From positions 1 through 8,988 of the forward strand of contig JADFWA010000198.1 of the NCBI GenBank assembly GCA_015222855.1: DNA of 8,988 nt, read 5' to 3'. How positions within the stretch are numbered: the stretch's first letter is position 1; each line of letters begins with the position of its first letter. Of this stretch, positions 1 through 7,560 are shown piece by piece. Origin of the DNA: Pseudomonadota bacterium. GTDB lineage: Bacteria; Desulfobacterota; Syntrophia; Syntrophales; JADFWA01. The position numbers were made by a program, and so were the translations under genes. Under the pieces are notes generated by a model. It worked only from the letters and a program-made list of their open reading frames with translations. It was not told where the DNA came from and made no database searches.

Positions 1-113
1 ACAGCGATGATATAAAGAGAGAAGCCCTGAACCATCCGCTGTTGCAAAAGGTCATGGATATGTTTGATGGCGCCGAGGTTCGTGAGGTTATTCCGAAAGG
101 TAGTCAGGGTTGA
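1..113 (+). CDS. dnaX: DNA polymerase III gamma/tau subunit, C-terminal end (partial)
   Basis: This is the last 36 codons of a gene that begins before the window; the first complete codon is at position 3 and the stop is TGA at 111-113. The peptide contains ALNHPLLQKVMDMFDGAEVR, a pattern I recognise from the extreme C-terminus of deltaproteobacterial DnaX. DnaX is the clamp-loader subunit that organises the replicative polymerase. The identity is supported by what follows, since dnaX-ybaB-recR is one of the most conserved bacterial gene orders. A 70-nt gap separates it from ybaB. The ATPase domain lies outside the window, so the call rests on the tail and on synteny. Confidence 0.8.
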   Translation, partial: SDDIKREALNHPLLQKVMDMFDGAEVREVIPKGSQG

Positions 114-170
114 GTTGTTAACCACTAAACTACTAAACCAACAATTAACGAGTCTTGCAACAAAAAATCA

Positions 171-176
171 GGAGGT
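171..176 (+). promoter_or_regulatory. Shine-Dalgarno site that sets the ybaB start
   Basis: GGAGGT lies 7 nt before a TTG at 184. It is the only strong ribosome-binding sequence near the 5' end of this reading frame. It fixes the start at TTG 184 rather than at the ATG at 64, which lies inside dnaX. Confidence 0.75.
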
Positions 177-183
177 AGGTACA

Positions 184-498
184 TTGGCACAAAATATTGG
201 AAATATAATGAAGCAAGCCCAGAAAATGCAGGCAAAGATGGCACGTCTCCAGGAAGAGATGGCATCCAGAACTGTCGAGGCGTCGGCTGGAGGGGGAATG
301 GTAACCGCTGTCGTCAACGGAAAGTCTGAACTGGTGTCACTGAAAATTGAAAAAGAGGTTGTCGATCCCGAAGATATAGAGATGCTCCAGGATTTGATCG
401 TGGCAGCCGTCAGTGAAGGAATACGCAATGCCCAGGAAATGGTTTCAGCAGAGATGGCGAAAATCACCGGCGGACTCAATATTCCCGGTTTGATGTAA
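184..498 (+). CDS. ybaB: YbaB/EbfC family nucleoid-associated protein
   Basis: The product is a small DNA-binding protein of 104 residues, the usual family length, that acts as a dimer on the nucleoid. The N-terminal helix ([18 protein letters not shown]) is the typical amphipathic coiled segment rich in Gln, Lys and Met. It is followed by the hallmark GGGMV...VNGK beta segment, then a [13 protein letters not shown] helix and a C-terminal AEMAKITGG stretch, all in family order. I chose TTG at 184 because a GGAGGT lies 7 nt upstream; the longer frame from ATG 64 would overlap the end of dnaX and add residues foreign to the family. It sits between dnaX and recR, 13 nt before recR, as in most bacteria. 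The family binds DNA in vivo, but its precise role is not settled. The family call is secure. Confidence 0.93.
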   Translation: MAQNIGNIMKQAQKMQAKMARLQEEMASRTVEASAGGGMVTAVVNGKSELVSLKIEKEVVDPEDIEMLQDLIVAAVSEGIRNAQEMVSAEMAKITGGLNIPGLM

Positions 499-511
499 AG
501 GATTCTTTAAA

Positions 512-1111
512 ATGACAGGCTATGCTCCTCCGATAAGACGACTGATTAAGGAACTCAGCAGGTTTCCTGGAATAGGAGAGAAAACCGCGACGAGGTTGGC
601 CACATTTATCCTTCGTGCTTCTGATGATGACGCGAAAAGGCTTGCTGAAAGCATCATAGAGGTCAAGCGGAAAATCAGGTTCTGTTCCGTCTGCTTCAAT
701 CTTGCAGAGGGGGATCTTTGTGAGATATGCAGGGATACGGCAAGGGTCAGAAATACCATATGCGTCGTGGAAGACCCGAATTCACTGATAGCCATAGAGG
801 AGAGCGGCAGCTTCAGGGGGATGTATCATGTCCTTCACGGTGTCCTGTCGCCACTTGATGGGATCGGACCGGAACATCTGAGACTGCGGGAACTTTTGGA
901 AAGAATAGCAAACGATAATGTTGAGGAAATTATTATCGCTACCAATCCAAGCGTTCAGGGAGAATCGACCGCTCTGCTCATCACCAAACTCGTCGGGGAA
1001 AAAGGCGTAAAGGTTACCAGGATTGCCCTCGGTGTACCGGTAGGGGGAGACCTTAAATACATGGACAAGATGACTCTTTCAAAGGCTATCGAATTCCGCC
1101 GGGGAATGTAG
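512..1111 (+). CDS. recR: Recombination mediator protein RecR
   Basis: RecR works with RecO (and RecF) to load RecA onto SSB-coated single-stranded DNA during gap repair. The 199-residue length is standard. Domains in order: an N-terminal helix-hairpin-helix ([13 protein letters not shown], residues 18-30); a C4 zinc finger with Cys58, Cys61, Cys70 and Cys73; a Toprim domain starting at VVEDPNSL (residues 85-92, with the acidic pair Glu87-Asp88) and including [17 protein letters not shown]; and the C-terminal [16 protein letters not shown] motif (174-189). ATG 512 is preceded by an AAAGGA-like site. The gene is 13 nt downstream of ybaB, and its stop lies 4 nt before the fumarase alpha start, so read-through into the fumarase genes is likely. 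Nothing is missing from the family motifs. Confidence 0.97.
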   Translation: MTGYAPPIRRLIKELSRFPGIGEKTATRLATFILRASDDDAKRLAESIIEVKRKIRFCSVCFNLAEGDLCEICRDTARVRNTICVVEDPNSLIAIEESGSFRGMYHVLHGVLSPLDGIGPEHLRLRELLERIANDNVEEIIIATNPSVQGESTALLITKLVGEKGVKVTRIALGVPVGGDLKYMDKMTLSKAIEFRRGM

Positions 1112-1115
1112 GGCT

Positions 1116-1967
1116 ATGGGTACAGTAAGAGAAATATCCTGCGAAACGATAATTGAAACAATCAGAAAACTCTTTATGGAGGCAAATACCGATCTTGGAG
1201 AGGATGTCCTGTCCGCCCTGAAGGAATCCATCAAATCAGAAGATTCAGAACTGGGACGGCACGTGCTTGAAAAGATCGTTGAAAATGCAGAAATCGCGAA
1301 GGAGGAATCCGCTCCCCTGTGTCAGGACACCGGCCTCGCGGTGGTTTTTATAGAACTTGGGCAGGATGTCCATATCGTGGGAGGAAATTTTTGTAATGCC
1401 ATCCATAAAGGAGTAAAAAGGGCTTACATTGATGGTTTCTTGAGGAAATCTGTGTGTGATCCCCTGTCGAGGGAAAATACGGGTGATAACACTCCCGCGA
1501 TAGTACATATTGAAATTGTAGAGGGCGACCGGATAAAGATAACCGCCATGCCGAAGGGTGGTGGAAGTGAAAACATGAGCAGTTGCGCAATGCTTGTACC
1601 ATCGGCGGGACTCGAAGGGATAAAAAGATATATTGTAGAAAGCGTTGAGAAAGCCGGCCCCAACCCTTGCCCCCCAACAATTATAGGAGTGGGCATAGGT
1701 GGGTCTATTGAACAATCGTCCATTCTCGCCAAAAAGGCACTCCTGAGACCTCTCGGGGAAAAGAATCAAAGTGATAGCCGGTTAGCAAAACTGGAGGAAG
1801 AAATCCTTGAGGAGATAAACAGGCTTGGCATAGGTCCCCAGGGATATGGCGGGAGGATAACATCGCTTGCCGTGCATATAGAGATGATGCCCTGCCACAT
1901 AGCAAGCCTGCCCGTTGCGGTAAATATCCAGTGTCATGTTGCGAGGCATAAGGAAGCCACAATTTGA
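1116..1967 (+). CDS. Class I fumarate hydratase, alpha subunit (FumA/TtdA N-terminal family)
   Basis: This is the larger subunit of an oxygen-sensitive [4Fe-4S] hydro-lyase that interconverts fumarate and (S)-malate in the cytoplasm. Its 283 residues match the stand-alone alpha subunit of two-subunit enzymes; the single-chain FumA type is fused and about 550 residues. The three cysteines expected to hold the catalytic cluster are Cys69 in APLCQDTG, Cys185 in NPCPPTIIGVGIGG and Cys273 in IQCHVARH. Also typical are KGGGSENMS (147-155) and GPQGYGGRITSLAVH (240-254). The ATG at 1116 lies 4 nt after recR, with GGGGA about 10 nt upstream. The beta subunit overlaps its stop. L(+)-tartrate dehydratase alpha is closely related and cannot be excluded from sequence alone. 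Fumarase is the better guess beside a central-carbon oxidoreductase operon. Confidence 0.9.
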   Translation: MGTVREISCETIIETIRKLFMEANTDLGEDVLSALKESIKSEDSELGRHVLEKIVENAEIAKEESAPLCQDTGLAVVFIELGQDVHIVGGNFCNAIHKGVKRAYIDGFLRKSVCDPLSRENTGDNTPAIVHIEIVEGDRIKITAMPKGGGSENMSSCAMLVPSAGLEGIKRYIVESVEKAGPNPCPPTIIGVGIGGSIEQSSILAKKALLRPLGEKNQSDSRLAKLEEEILEEINRLGIGPQGYGGRITSLAVHIEMMPCHIASLPVAVNIQCHVARHKEATI

Positions 1968-2536
1968 AAATGAAAAAATTTATCAGGATCAATACCCCCC
2001 TCACAGATAAAGTATGTGATGAGCTGAATACAGGCGATATGGTCTTGTTGAGCGGTGAGGTCTACACTGGAAGGGATGTGGCCCACAGGAAGTTGTTCGA
2101 AGCCATACTCCACGGCGACAGGCTTCCCGTCAATCTGGAGGGTGAAACCATATTTTATGCGGCCCCCACTCCCACCAGACCGGATCGACTCATAGGTTCC
2201 GTTGGCCCCACAACAAGCTTGCGAATGGACAAATATTCCCCGAAGTTGATGGAAATGGGACTCAAGGGAATGATCGGAAAAGGGAAACGCTCCCCTGAGG
2301 TAATGGAGGCCATTAAAAAATTCAAGGCAATATACTTCGGGGCCATCGGAGGTGTCGCGGCCCTGACATCTCGATATGTAAAGAAAGCCGTGGTTGCCGC
2401 CTATGATGAACTTGGGCCCGAGGCGATGATGCGATTGGAGATAGTGGATCTCCCCCTGGTGGTCATAAATGACACCAAAGGAAGGGATCTTTACGATGAA
2501 GCCGTCAAGAGGCACAGAATTCATTTCTCAGAGTAA
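1964..2536 (+). CDS. Class I fumarate hydratase, beta subunit (C-terminal swivelling domain)
   Basis: This is the smaller partner of the upstream alpha subunit; together they form the active fumarate hydratase. Family signatures seen are GDMVLLSGEVYTGRDVAHRK (residues 26-45), the active-site region YAAPTPTRP...GPTTSLRMD, and YFGAIGGVAAL near the C-terminal third. The 190-residue length is normal for the beta subunit. I chose TTG 1964, which overlaps the alpha stop as TTGA and has an AAGGA 9 nt upstream. An in-frame ATG at 1970 is possible but would sit 15 nt from that site; the difference is only two residues. The overlap suggests translational coupling and equal amounts of both subunits. It could be the beta subunit of tartrate dehydratase instead. 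Confidence 0.9.
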   Translation: MKMKKFIRINTPLTDKVCDELNTGDMVLLSGEVYTGRDVAHRKLFEAILHGDRLPVNLEGETIFYAAPTPTRPDRLIGSVGPTTSLRMDKYSPKLMEMGLKGMIGKGKRSPEVMEAIKKFKAIYFGAIGGVAALTSRYVKKAVVAAYDELGPEAMMRLEIVDLPLVVINDTKGRDLYDEAVKRHRIHFSE

Positions 2537-2554
2537 AGTTTTTTAAATAAATTG

Positions 2555-2581
2555 TTGACATGAAAGTTTGATTATTATAGG
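2555..2581 (+). promoter_or_regulatory. Candidate sigma-70 promoter for the por operon
   Basis: A perfect -35 hexamer TTGACA is at 2555-2560 and a weak -10 candidate TATAGG at 2576-2581. The spacing is 15 nt, shorter than the preferred 16-18. It lies in the only sizeable AT-rich gap between the fumarase genes and the por genes, which is where a promoter for the six-gene run is expected. The poor -10 box could mean an activator is needed, or that the -35 match is chance. Confidence 0.35.
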
Positions 2582-2607
2582 AGAATAGCCTTTATTTGAT
2601 AATAATC
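2570..2607. repeat. Perfect 9-bp inverted repeat in the por leader
   Basis: GATTATTAT at 2570-2578 is matched by its exact complement ATAATAATC at 2599-2607, with 20 nt between the arms; two more pairs form if C2608 is bulged. The left arm overlaps the candidate -10 box and the right arm ends 22 nt before the porG ATG. It could be an operator for a dimeric repressor or a weak AT-rich leader hairpin. No T-run follows, so it is not a terminator. Confidence 0.5.
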
Positions 2608-2629
2608 CAATCTGCGGGAGAATTGTTTG

Positions 2630-3181
2630 ATGATTGAAATAAGGTGGCACGGAAGAGGTGGACAGGGAGCGGTAACATCCATAGAGATGCTGGCGCTGGC
2701 TGCTATTGAGGAGGGTAAGTTTGCCCAAGGCTTTCCGAGCTTCGGCCCGGAGAGGAGAGGTGCGCCGGTGGCTGCATTTAACCGGGTTGATGACAAGCAG
2801 ATAAAGATAAGATCCGGCATCTACAAACCCGATGTGGTGGTTGTCCTTGATCCCGGTCTTATCGGCCTGATTGATGTCACTGAGGGGCTAAAGCCGGATG
2901 GCGTCCTCCTTGTAAATACGACAAAAACGGTGAAAGAGCTGAGGGAACAACTCGGTTTCCAGGGAAAGATCGCCACGGTAGACGCGAAAAAGATAGCCTG
3001 GGAGGAGTTGGGCGTTCCGATAACCAACACAACAATGCTCGGAGCTCTTCTCAAGGTGGCCCCGGCCGTAAAGCTGGACTCATTGAAGGCCCCCCTGGAG
3101 CATAGATTCGGAAAGATAGCAAAGAAGAATATCAACGCCCTGAAAAGGGCATATTCAGAAGTAAAGATAACTAAATCCTGA
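2630..3181 (+). CDS. porG: 2-oxoacid:ferredoxin oxidoreductase (pyruvate synthase type), gamma subunit
   Basis: This is the gamma subunit of a four-subunit thiamine-pyrophosphate enzyme that reversibly converts pyruvate + CoA + oxidised ferredoxin to acetyl-CoA + CO2 + reduced ferredoxin in the cytoplasm. The 183 residues open with the family hallmark RWHGRGGQGAVTSIEMLA, followed by GFPSFGPERRGAPVAAF and, further on, VPITNTTMLGALLK and APLEHRFG, all typical of the catalytic gamma domain. It has no cluster cysteines, as expected. ATG 2630 is preferred because GGGAG lies 9 nt upstream; a TTG one codon earlier is the alternative. It is the first gene of a gamma-delta-alpha-beta set, the order known from archaeal and Thermotoga enzymes. 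The substrate could be another 2-oxoacid, since gamma subunits do not discriminate well. Confidence 0.92.
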   Translation: MIEIRWHGRGGQGAVTSIEMLALAAIEEGKFAQGFPSFGPERRGAPVAAFNRVDDKQIKIRSGIYKPDVVVVLDPGLIGLIDVTEGLKPDGVLLVNTTKTVKELREQLGFQGKIATVDAKKIAWEELGVPITNTTMLGALLKVAPAVKLDSLKAPLEHRFGKIAKKNINALKRAYSEVKITKS

Positions 3182-3190
3182 GGTATACCC

Positions 3191-3469
3191 ATGGCAGAAG
3201 AAAGGTGGCAAGAGGTTAGTCCGGGTTGTATGGTATTTAAGCCTGGAAACGCGAGTGAGTATCATACGGGAAGCTGGAGAGCGGAGCGTCCCATATGGGA
3301 TAATTCAAAATGCATCAAATGCGGCATCTGCTATATATTTTGTCCTGAGGCATGTGTCGGTCAGGATGCAGATGGATATTTTATGGCAGACCTGGATTAC
3401 TGCAAGGGTTGCGGAATTTGCGCCCAGGAGTGCTGGCCAGGCGCCATAAAGATGGTTGAGGAGGGATAA
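3191..3469 (+). CDS. porD: 2-oxoacid:ferredoxin oxidoreductase, delta subunit (two [4Fe-4S] clusters)
   Basis: This is the ferredoxin-like electron-transfer subunit of the Por complex, carrying electrons from the catalytic site towards the external acceptor. In 92 residues it has two ferredoxin motifs: Cys41-x2-Cys44-x2-Cys47-x3-Cys51-Pro and Cys71-x2-Cys74-x2-Cys77-x3-Cys81, the second followed by Trp-Pro rather than directly by Pro. An extra Cys55 follows the first motif. The ~40-residue N-terminal extension before the first cluster, containing SWRAERP and WDNSKC, is typical of PorD and separates it from plain bacterial ferredoxins. The start ATG has GAGGT 6 nt upstream. It lies 9 nt after porG and 2 nt before porA, a tight operon. 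Confidence 0.93.
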   Translation: MAEERWQEVSPGCMVFKPGNASEYHTGSWRAERPIWDNSKCIKCGICYIFCPEACVGQDADGYFMADLDYCKGCGICAQECWPGAIKMVEEG

Positions 3470-3471
3470 GA

Positions 3472-4647
3472 ATGGCTAAACGTGTTGGTATGGAAGTGGG
3501 AATAGCTGCGGCAGAAGCGGTTGGGTTGTGCAATATCGATGTGGCGGCTGTCTATCCTATTACTCCTCAGTCCCATATCGCGGAACACCTGTCCGAGATA
3601 GTAGCAGACGGCAGGATTGACGCAGAGTTTATTACTGTCGAGTCGGAACATTCATCCATAAGTTCTTTGTGCGGCGCTTCAGCGACGGGTGCGAGGGCAT
3701 ATACGGCAACCAGCTCCCAGGGTTTGATGCTGATGCATGAAATACTTCCCATCGTTTCCGCGATGAGGCTTCCCATCGTTATGGGAATAGCCAACCGGGC
3801 GGTGTCCGGCCCGCTCAATATATGGAACGACCACAGCGACATCATGCCACAGAGGGACTGCGGCTGGATTACAATGTTTGCTGAAAACGGTCAGGAAGTG
3901 GTGGACATGACCATCCAATCCTTCAAGATTGCAGAGCACAAAGATGCCATGCTGCCTGTCGCGCTGAATATTGATGGTTTTCAGTTGACACATATGGTTG
4001 AACCTGTAGAGTTTCCCACCCAGAGGGAAGTGAATAAATTTCTTCCAGATCGAAAACCATTTGCCACGCTTCATCCGGACAAGCCGTTAACCATGGGTGC
4101 ATTTGCCCTGCCGGACATGTTTACAGAGGTTATGAAGGCCAAGGATGTTGCCCTTATAAACTCGAAGAAAGTTGTTCTGGAGGTATGGAAAGAGTGGGAA
4201 AAACAGTTTGGCCGTCGGTACAAGCCGGTGGAAACCTACAAAACAAAAGGGGCCGAAGTATTACTGATAACCATGGGTTCCATGGGAGAGACGGCCGAGG
4301 CAGCGATTGATGAACTGTGGAAGAAAGGAATGCCTGTCGGATTGGTAAAAATCAGGCTGTGGAGACCTTTTCCATTTGAGGAACTGAAGGCTGCCGTAGC
4401 CAGTGCAAAAGTATTGGCAGTCACCGACAGGGCTGTATCTTTTGGTGGAACAGGCGGGCCTGTTTGCCTGGAAGTGAAATCCACTTTTTATCATGATAAA
4501 GATCGACCGCTTATAGCTGGTTATATCATAGGTCTCGGCGGACGTGACGTTACTGTGGAAGATTTCATAAAGATGGCAGAGGGCGCCCTTGAGGCTGGAA
4601 AGAAGGGACTCAAAGAAGAATACGAAATTTACGGGGTGAGGGGATAA
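3472..4647 (+). CDS. porA: Pyruvate-type 2-oxoacid:ferredoxin oxidoreductase, alpha subunit
   Basis: The alpha subunit carries the pyrimidine-binding face of the thiamine pyrophosphate site and most substrate contacts. Its 391 residues are normal for a stand-alone PorA. YPITPQSHIAEHLSE begins at residue 28, placing Thr31 in the conserved TPP/substrate loop. EFITVESEHSSISSLCGASA (52-71) holds the conserved Glu. Arg109 in ANRAVSGP and the NDHSDIMPQRDCGWI stretch (119-133) correspond by family position to the residues that hold the 2-oxoacid carboxylate. The C-terminal half has EVLLITMGSMGE and VSFGGTGGP. The YPITPQ form resembles pyruvate (PorA) enzymes more than 2-oxoglutarate (KorA) enzymes, which favours pyruvate; phenylglyoxylate- or ketoisovalerate-type substrates remain possible. 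GAGGAGGG lies about 7 nt before the ATG. Its stop overlaps the porB start by 1 nt. Confidence 0.93.
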   Translation: MAKRVGMEVGIAAAEAVGLCNIDVAAVYPITPQSHIAEHLSEIVADGRIDAEFITVESEHSSISSLCGASATGARAYTATSSQGLMLMHEILPIVSAMRLPIVMGIANRAVSGPLNIWNDHSDIMPQRDCGWITMFAENGQEVVDMTIQSFKIAEHKDAMLPVALNIDGFQLTHMVEPVEFPTQREVNKFLPDRKPFATLHPDKPLTMGAFALPDMFTEVMKAKDVALINSKKVVLEVWKEWEKQFGRRYKPVETYKTKGAEVLLITMGSMGETAEAAIDELWKKGMPVGLVKIRLWRPFPFEELKAAVASAKVLAVTDRAVSFGGTGGPVCLEVKSTFYHDKDRPLIAGYIIGLGGRDVTVEDFIKMAEGALEAGKKGLKEEYEIYGVRG

Positions 4648-5606
4648 TGAATATTGTAGAAAACTTTGACTTGTTTGTCCCGAGATTGATTGATAAAAAG
4701 GAATACTTTTCTTGTGGGCACCGTTCATGCCAGGGGTGCGGAGAGGCCCTTGCCATTCGCCTGATGTGCAAGGCTCTGGGTGAAGATGTGGTGATTTCTA
4801 ACGCGACTGGCTGCATGGAAATCGTTTCAAGTATGTACCCCACAACTGCCTGGGAATTGCCATGGATACATGTTGCATTTGAGAATGCCGCGGCGGTGGG
4901 TTCAGGTATTGAGGCGGGATTGAAGGTCCTCCGGCGCAAGGGAAAAATCGCGGACCGTGATATTAAGTCTGTGGCCATTGCGGGGGATGGTGGTACCGTG
5001 GACATCGGGTTTCAGGCCCTTTCCGGAGCAATGGAGAGGGGTCATGATATGCTTTTTGTCTGTCTTGACAATGAGGCGTATATGAATACCGGAATGCAGC
5101 GTTCCAGCGCCACGCCGATGGGAGCATGGACGACCACTTCGCCTCCCGGTGACGCGAGTTCCGGCCAGAAGACATGGAAAAAGAATGTCCCGGAGATCAT
5201 GGTGGCCCACAATGTGTCTTACGTGGCCACGGCATGTCCAAGCTATCCCCTGGACTTTATGAGGAAAGTGGAAAAGGCGAAGAAGGTAAAAGGCCCCGCC
5301 TATATCCACTGCCTTTCTGTATGCCCCACCGGATGGAGAATGGCATCGAATATAACCATCAAGGTAGGCCGCATGGCGGTAGAAACGGGTGTCTTCCCTC
5401 TTTATGAGGTGGAAAACGGAAAATACAAAATCACAGTCGATATGCCGGAGCCGCTTCGGCCCGTGGAAGATTATCTGAAGCTGCAGGGCCGGTTCAGGCA
5501 TCTCACGCCAGCCGAAATAAATACAATCCAGGAGAGGGTGAATCTGGAGTACGAAAAATTGAAGAACAAAGTGGACAGCTTACAGTCATGGGAAGAATTA
5601 GCGTAA
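4647..5606 (+). CDS. porB: Pyruvate-type 2-oxoacid:ferredoxin oxidoreductase, beta subunit
   Basis: The beta subunit binds the thiamine diphosphate and the cluster nearest to it. In 319 residues it shows GHRSCQGCGEALA with Cys28 and Cys31, NATGC with Cys56 and SVCPTGW with Cys226, the four positions expected to ligate the proximal [4Fe-4S] cluster. The Mg-TPP motif begins at Gly113-Asp114-Gly115 and runs to LDNEAYMNTGMQRS (140-153). The SSATPMGAWTTT stretch is typical of PorB. The start overlaps the porA stop (TAATG), indicating translational coupling. The following flavoprotein gene is 40 nt downstream on the same strand. The chain looks intact and functional. Confidence 0.94.
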   Translation: MNIVENFDLFVPRLIDKKEYFSCGHRSCQGCGEALAIRLMCKALGEDVVISNATGCMEIVSSMYPTTAWELPWIHVAFENAAAVGSGIEAGLKVLRRKGKIADRDIKSVAIAGDGGTVDIGFQALSGAMERGHDMLFVCLDNEAYMNTGMQRSSATPMGAWTTTSPPGDASSGQKTWKKNVPEIMVAHNVSYVATACPSYPLDFMRKVEKAKKVKGPAYIHCLSVCPTGWRMASNITIKVGRMAVETGVFPLYEVENGKYKITVDMPEPLRPVEDYLKLQGRFRHLTPAEINTIQERVNLEYEKLKNKVDSLQSWEELA

Positions 5607-5646
5607 CCTGAGACTTTAAACCTGAAAAGGATAAGGTGACATAAGA

Positions 5647-7551
5647 ATGGGTACAGTTTCATTTAGCAGTTGGAACGGCAAGATCGTGGATAACAGGAAA
5701 GGCAAGAAAAAGGCCGTGGATGTTAAGATTCCTGCCTTGGACACAGCGGCCCTGATGGGCTGGAATGGTCTCGTGGTTATGGACCCGGATGCAGACGTCA
5801 TATCCCTGACCATCAATTATCTGGAGGAAGCAAGGAAACTCTCCTGCGGCGAATGTTCGGTCTGCAGGATAGGGATAGACAGGCTTCTGGATATCTTTGA
5901 AAAGATGGGGTCAGGTGAAGGTGATAAAAGAAATATTCCCGAGGCTCAAGAGATCGTCAAAGGAGTATCCGCAAACAGCAAGTGCAATTTCGGCCGGTCT
6001 GTCCTGTTCCCTGTACTGGATGCCGTCAAATATTACAAACCGGATTTTCTGGCCTTCTCTAAAGGTGAAAGGGAACTGAAGACAAGGGAATACTCATCTG
6101 CCGTTACCGCTCCCTGTATGGAGGCCTGTCCGGCCACGCTGGATATCCCGGGCTATATCGAGCTTATCAAAAACTCCAGGTTTGGTGAGTCGCTCAATGT
6201 GATTCGCGAAAAATGTATCCTTCCCGGTGTTGTGGGGCGTGTCTGCACCCACCCATGTGAAGATGCCTGTGTGCGCAAAGACATAGATGAATCACTTTCC
6301 ATCAGGTTACTGAAGAGGATGGCGGCCGACTATGAGCTCAAGGAGGGTGGCAGTCCGATTACGGAAGCTGCCGAGGGAAAGGAAGAAAAGGTTGCCGTTA
6401 TCGGGTCGGGTCCGGCAGGACTGGCCGCGGCCTATAACCTTCGCCTGATGGGATACCAGGTTACCATTTTTGAATCTCTGCCCCAGGCGGGTGGAATGGC
6501 CGCGGTGGGAATTCCCGATTATCGTCTCCCCCGTGATATCCTCAATCATGAAATAGATATTATCAAGCGGGCGGGTGTAGAGTTAAAACTGAACACCAAA
6601 ATAGAAAAGCTCAATCTGAAAGATCTCGAGAAGAAAGGCTATAAGGCGGTATTCCTCGCCGTCGGCGCCCATACAGGAACCAGGATCGGCGCCGAGGGGG
6701 AAGATAAAGGATACGAAGGTCTTGTTGACGGCGTGGAGTTCTTAAGAGAATTAAACCTTGGCGGGAAGGTTCAGCCCGAAAAGAAGGTGGTTATTGTGGG
6801 CGGAGGTAATACCGCTTTAGACTGCGCGCGCAGTTGCACCAGGCTCGGCTTTGACGACGTGGAGATCGTCTACAGGAGGTCGAGGATTGAGATGCCGGCA
6901 AGTGACGAAGAGATAGAAGAAGCTGAAAAAGAGGGCGTGAAATTTAACTTTCTTATGACGCCTGTGAAGATACTGGCAAAAGACGGAAAGGTTACAGGTG
7001 TCGAATGTATAAAAATGAAACTGGGCAAGCCTGACGAAAGCGGAAGGCGAAGGCCGGTTCCTGTTAAGGGGTCTGAATTCAAGATGGCTACAGACATGCT
7101 TATTCCCGCCGTCGGTCAGAGGCCTGATCTGCCGGCAATGTCCGGTAAGGACAGTGTCAAAGTTACCGACTGGGGAACGATTGAAGCTGACCCGGTGAGC
7201 TATAAGACAAGCATCGAAGGTGTATTTGCGGGCGGAGACTGCGTTACCGGTCCGGCCACCCTTATCGAGGCGCTGGATATGGGAAATAAGGTGGCTCGAA
7301 GCATAGATTGTTACCTCAGGGGAGAAAGTTTAGAAGGAGATATCTCCTTTGAAGATATCGGCACAAAGGAACAAAGGGAGCAGGGCTTGATTGCAAAGAA
7401 GGCGGCCTGTGAGGTTGAACTTCTGGATGTAGATAAACGAAGTGAAGGTTTCGCGGAAGTGGAAGGCGGCTACAGCGCCTCCGAAGCCATGCAGGAAGCC
7501 GAACGCTGCCTCAGGTGTTACAGAATCATGGTCTGGGAAAAGGCTGGTTAA
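5647..7551 (+). CDS. SfrB-like hybrid flavoprotein: NuoF-type Fe-S domain fused to GltD-type NAD(P)H:acceptor module
   Basis: This is a 634-residue soluble fusion. Residues about 35-135 resemble only the C-terminal Fe-S domain of NuoF: Cys67, Cys70 and Cys73 in SCGECSVCRIGIDRLLDI, then Cys113. The FMN/NADH-binding part of NuoF is absent. Residues about 150-230 form a GltD/DPYD-type N-terminal cluster domain (Cys157, Cys161, Cys200, Cys204, Cys208). From 248 comes the FAD fold, with VIGSGPAGLAAA (251-262) and GGMAAVGIPDYRLP. The NAD(P)H fold has VIVGGGNTALDCA (382-394) and VYRRSRIEMPA (408-418), where the paired Arg is typical of NADPH-using GltD relatives. FAGGDCVTGPATLIEALDMG (527-546) closes the FAD domain, and a CLRC (621-624) ends the chain. 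AAGGTGA lies 7 nt before the ATG. The architecture resembles SfrB of Geobacter. Inferred role: passing electrons between Por/ferredoxin and NAD(P)(H). Confidence 0.85.
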   Translation: MGTVSFSSWNGKIVDNRKGKKKAVDVKIPALDTAALMGWNGLVVMDPDADVISLTINYLEEARKLSCGECSVCRIGIDRLLDIFEKMGSGEGDKRNIPEAQEIVKGVSANSKCNFGRSVLFPVLDAVKYYKPDFLAFSKGERELKTREYSSAVTAPCMEACPATLDIPGYIELIKNSRFGESLNVIREKCILPGVVGRVCTHPCEDACVRKDIDESLSIRLLKRMAADYELKEGGSPITEAAEGKEEKVAVIGSGPAGLAAAYNLRLMGYQVTIFESLPQAGGMAAVGIPDYRLPRDILNHEIDIIKRAGVELKLNTKIEKLNLKDLEKKGYKAVFLAVGAHTGTRIGAEGEDKGYEGLVDGVEFLRELNLGGKVQPEKKVVIVGGGNTALDCARSCTRLGFDDVEIVYRRSRIEMPASDEEIEEAEKEGVKFNFLMTPVKILAKDGKVTGVECIKMKLGKPDESGRRRPVPVKGSEFKMATDMLIPAVGQRPDLPAMSGKDSVKVTDWGTIEADPVSYKTSIEGVFAGGDCVTGPATLIEALDMGNKVARSIDCYLRGESLEGDISFEDIGTKEQREQGLIAKKAACEVELLDVDKRSEGFAEVEGGYSASEAMQEAERCLRCYRIMVWEKAG

Positions 7552-7560
7552 TCAGATCAA

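Noticed and set aside
64..183. Longer N-terminus for YbaB from ATG 64
   Set aside because: It overlaps the dnaX end in another frame, gives residues foreign to the family, and the GGAGGT site points to TTG 184.
1245..1769. Minus-strand open frame of 174 codons opposite the fumarase alpha gene
   Set aside because: It is an antisense shadow of a gene with clear cluster cysteines and no recognisable domain of its own.
1934..2524. Minus-strand open frame of 196 codons opposite the fumarase beta gene
   Set aside because: It lies wholly against a well-supported gene, resembles no family, and has no ribosome-binding site or neighbours on that strand.
4902..5501. Minus-strand open frame of 199 codons opposite porB
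   Set aside because: It is rich in His, Arg and Cys with low-complexity character typical of antisense shadows, and porB is unambiguous.
3472..5606. 2-oxoglutarate:ferredoxin oxidoreductase (KorAB) as the identity of the alpha and beta subunits
   Set aside because: The gene set has separate gamma and delta subunits, and the alpha subunit has the YPITPQ form with a pyruvate-type region; still, substrate identity is not proven by sequence.
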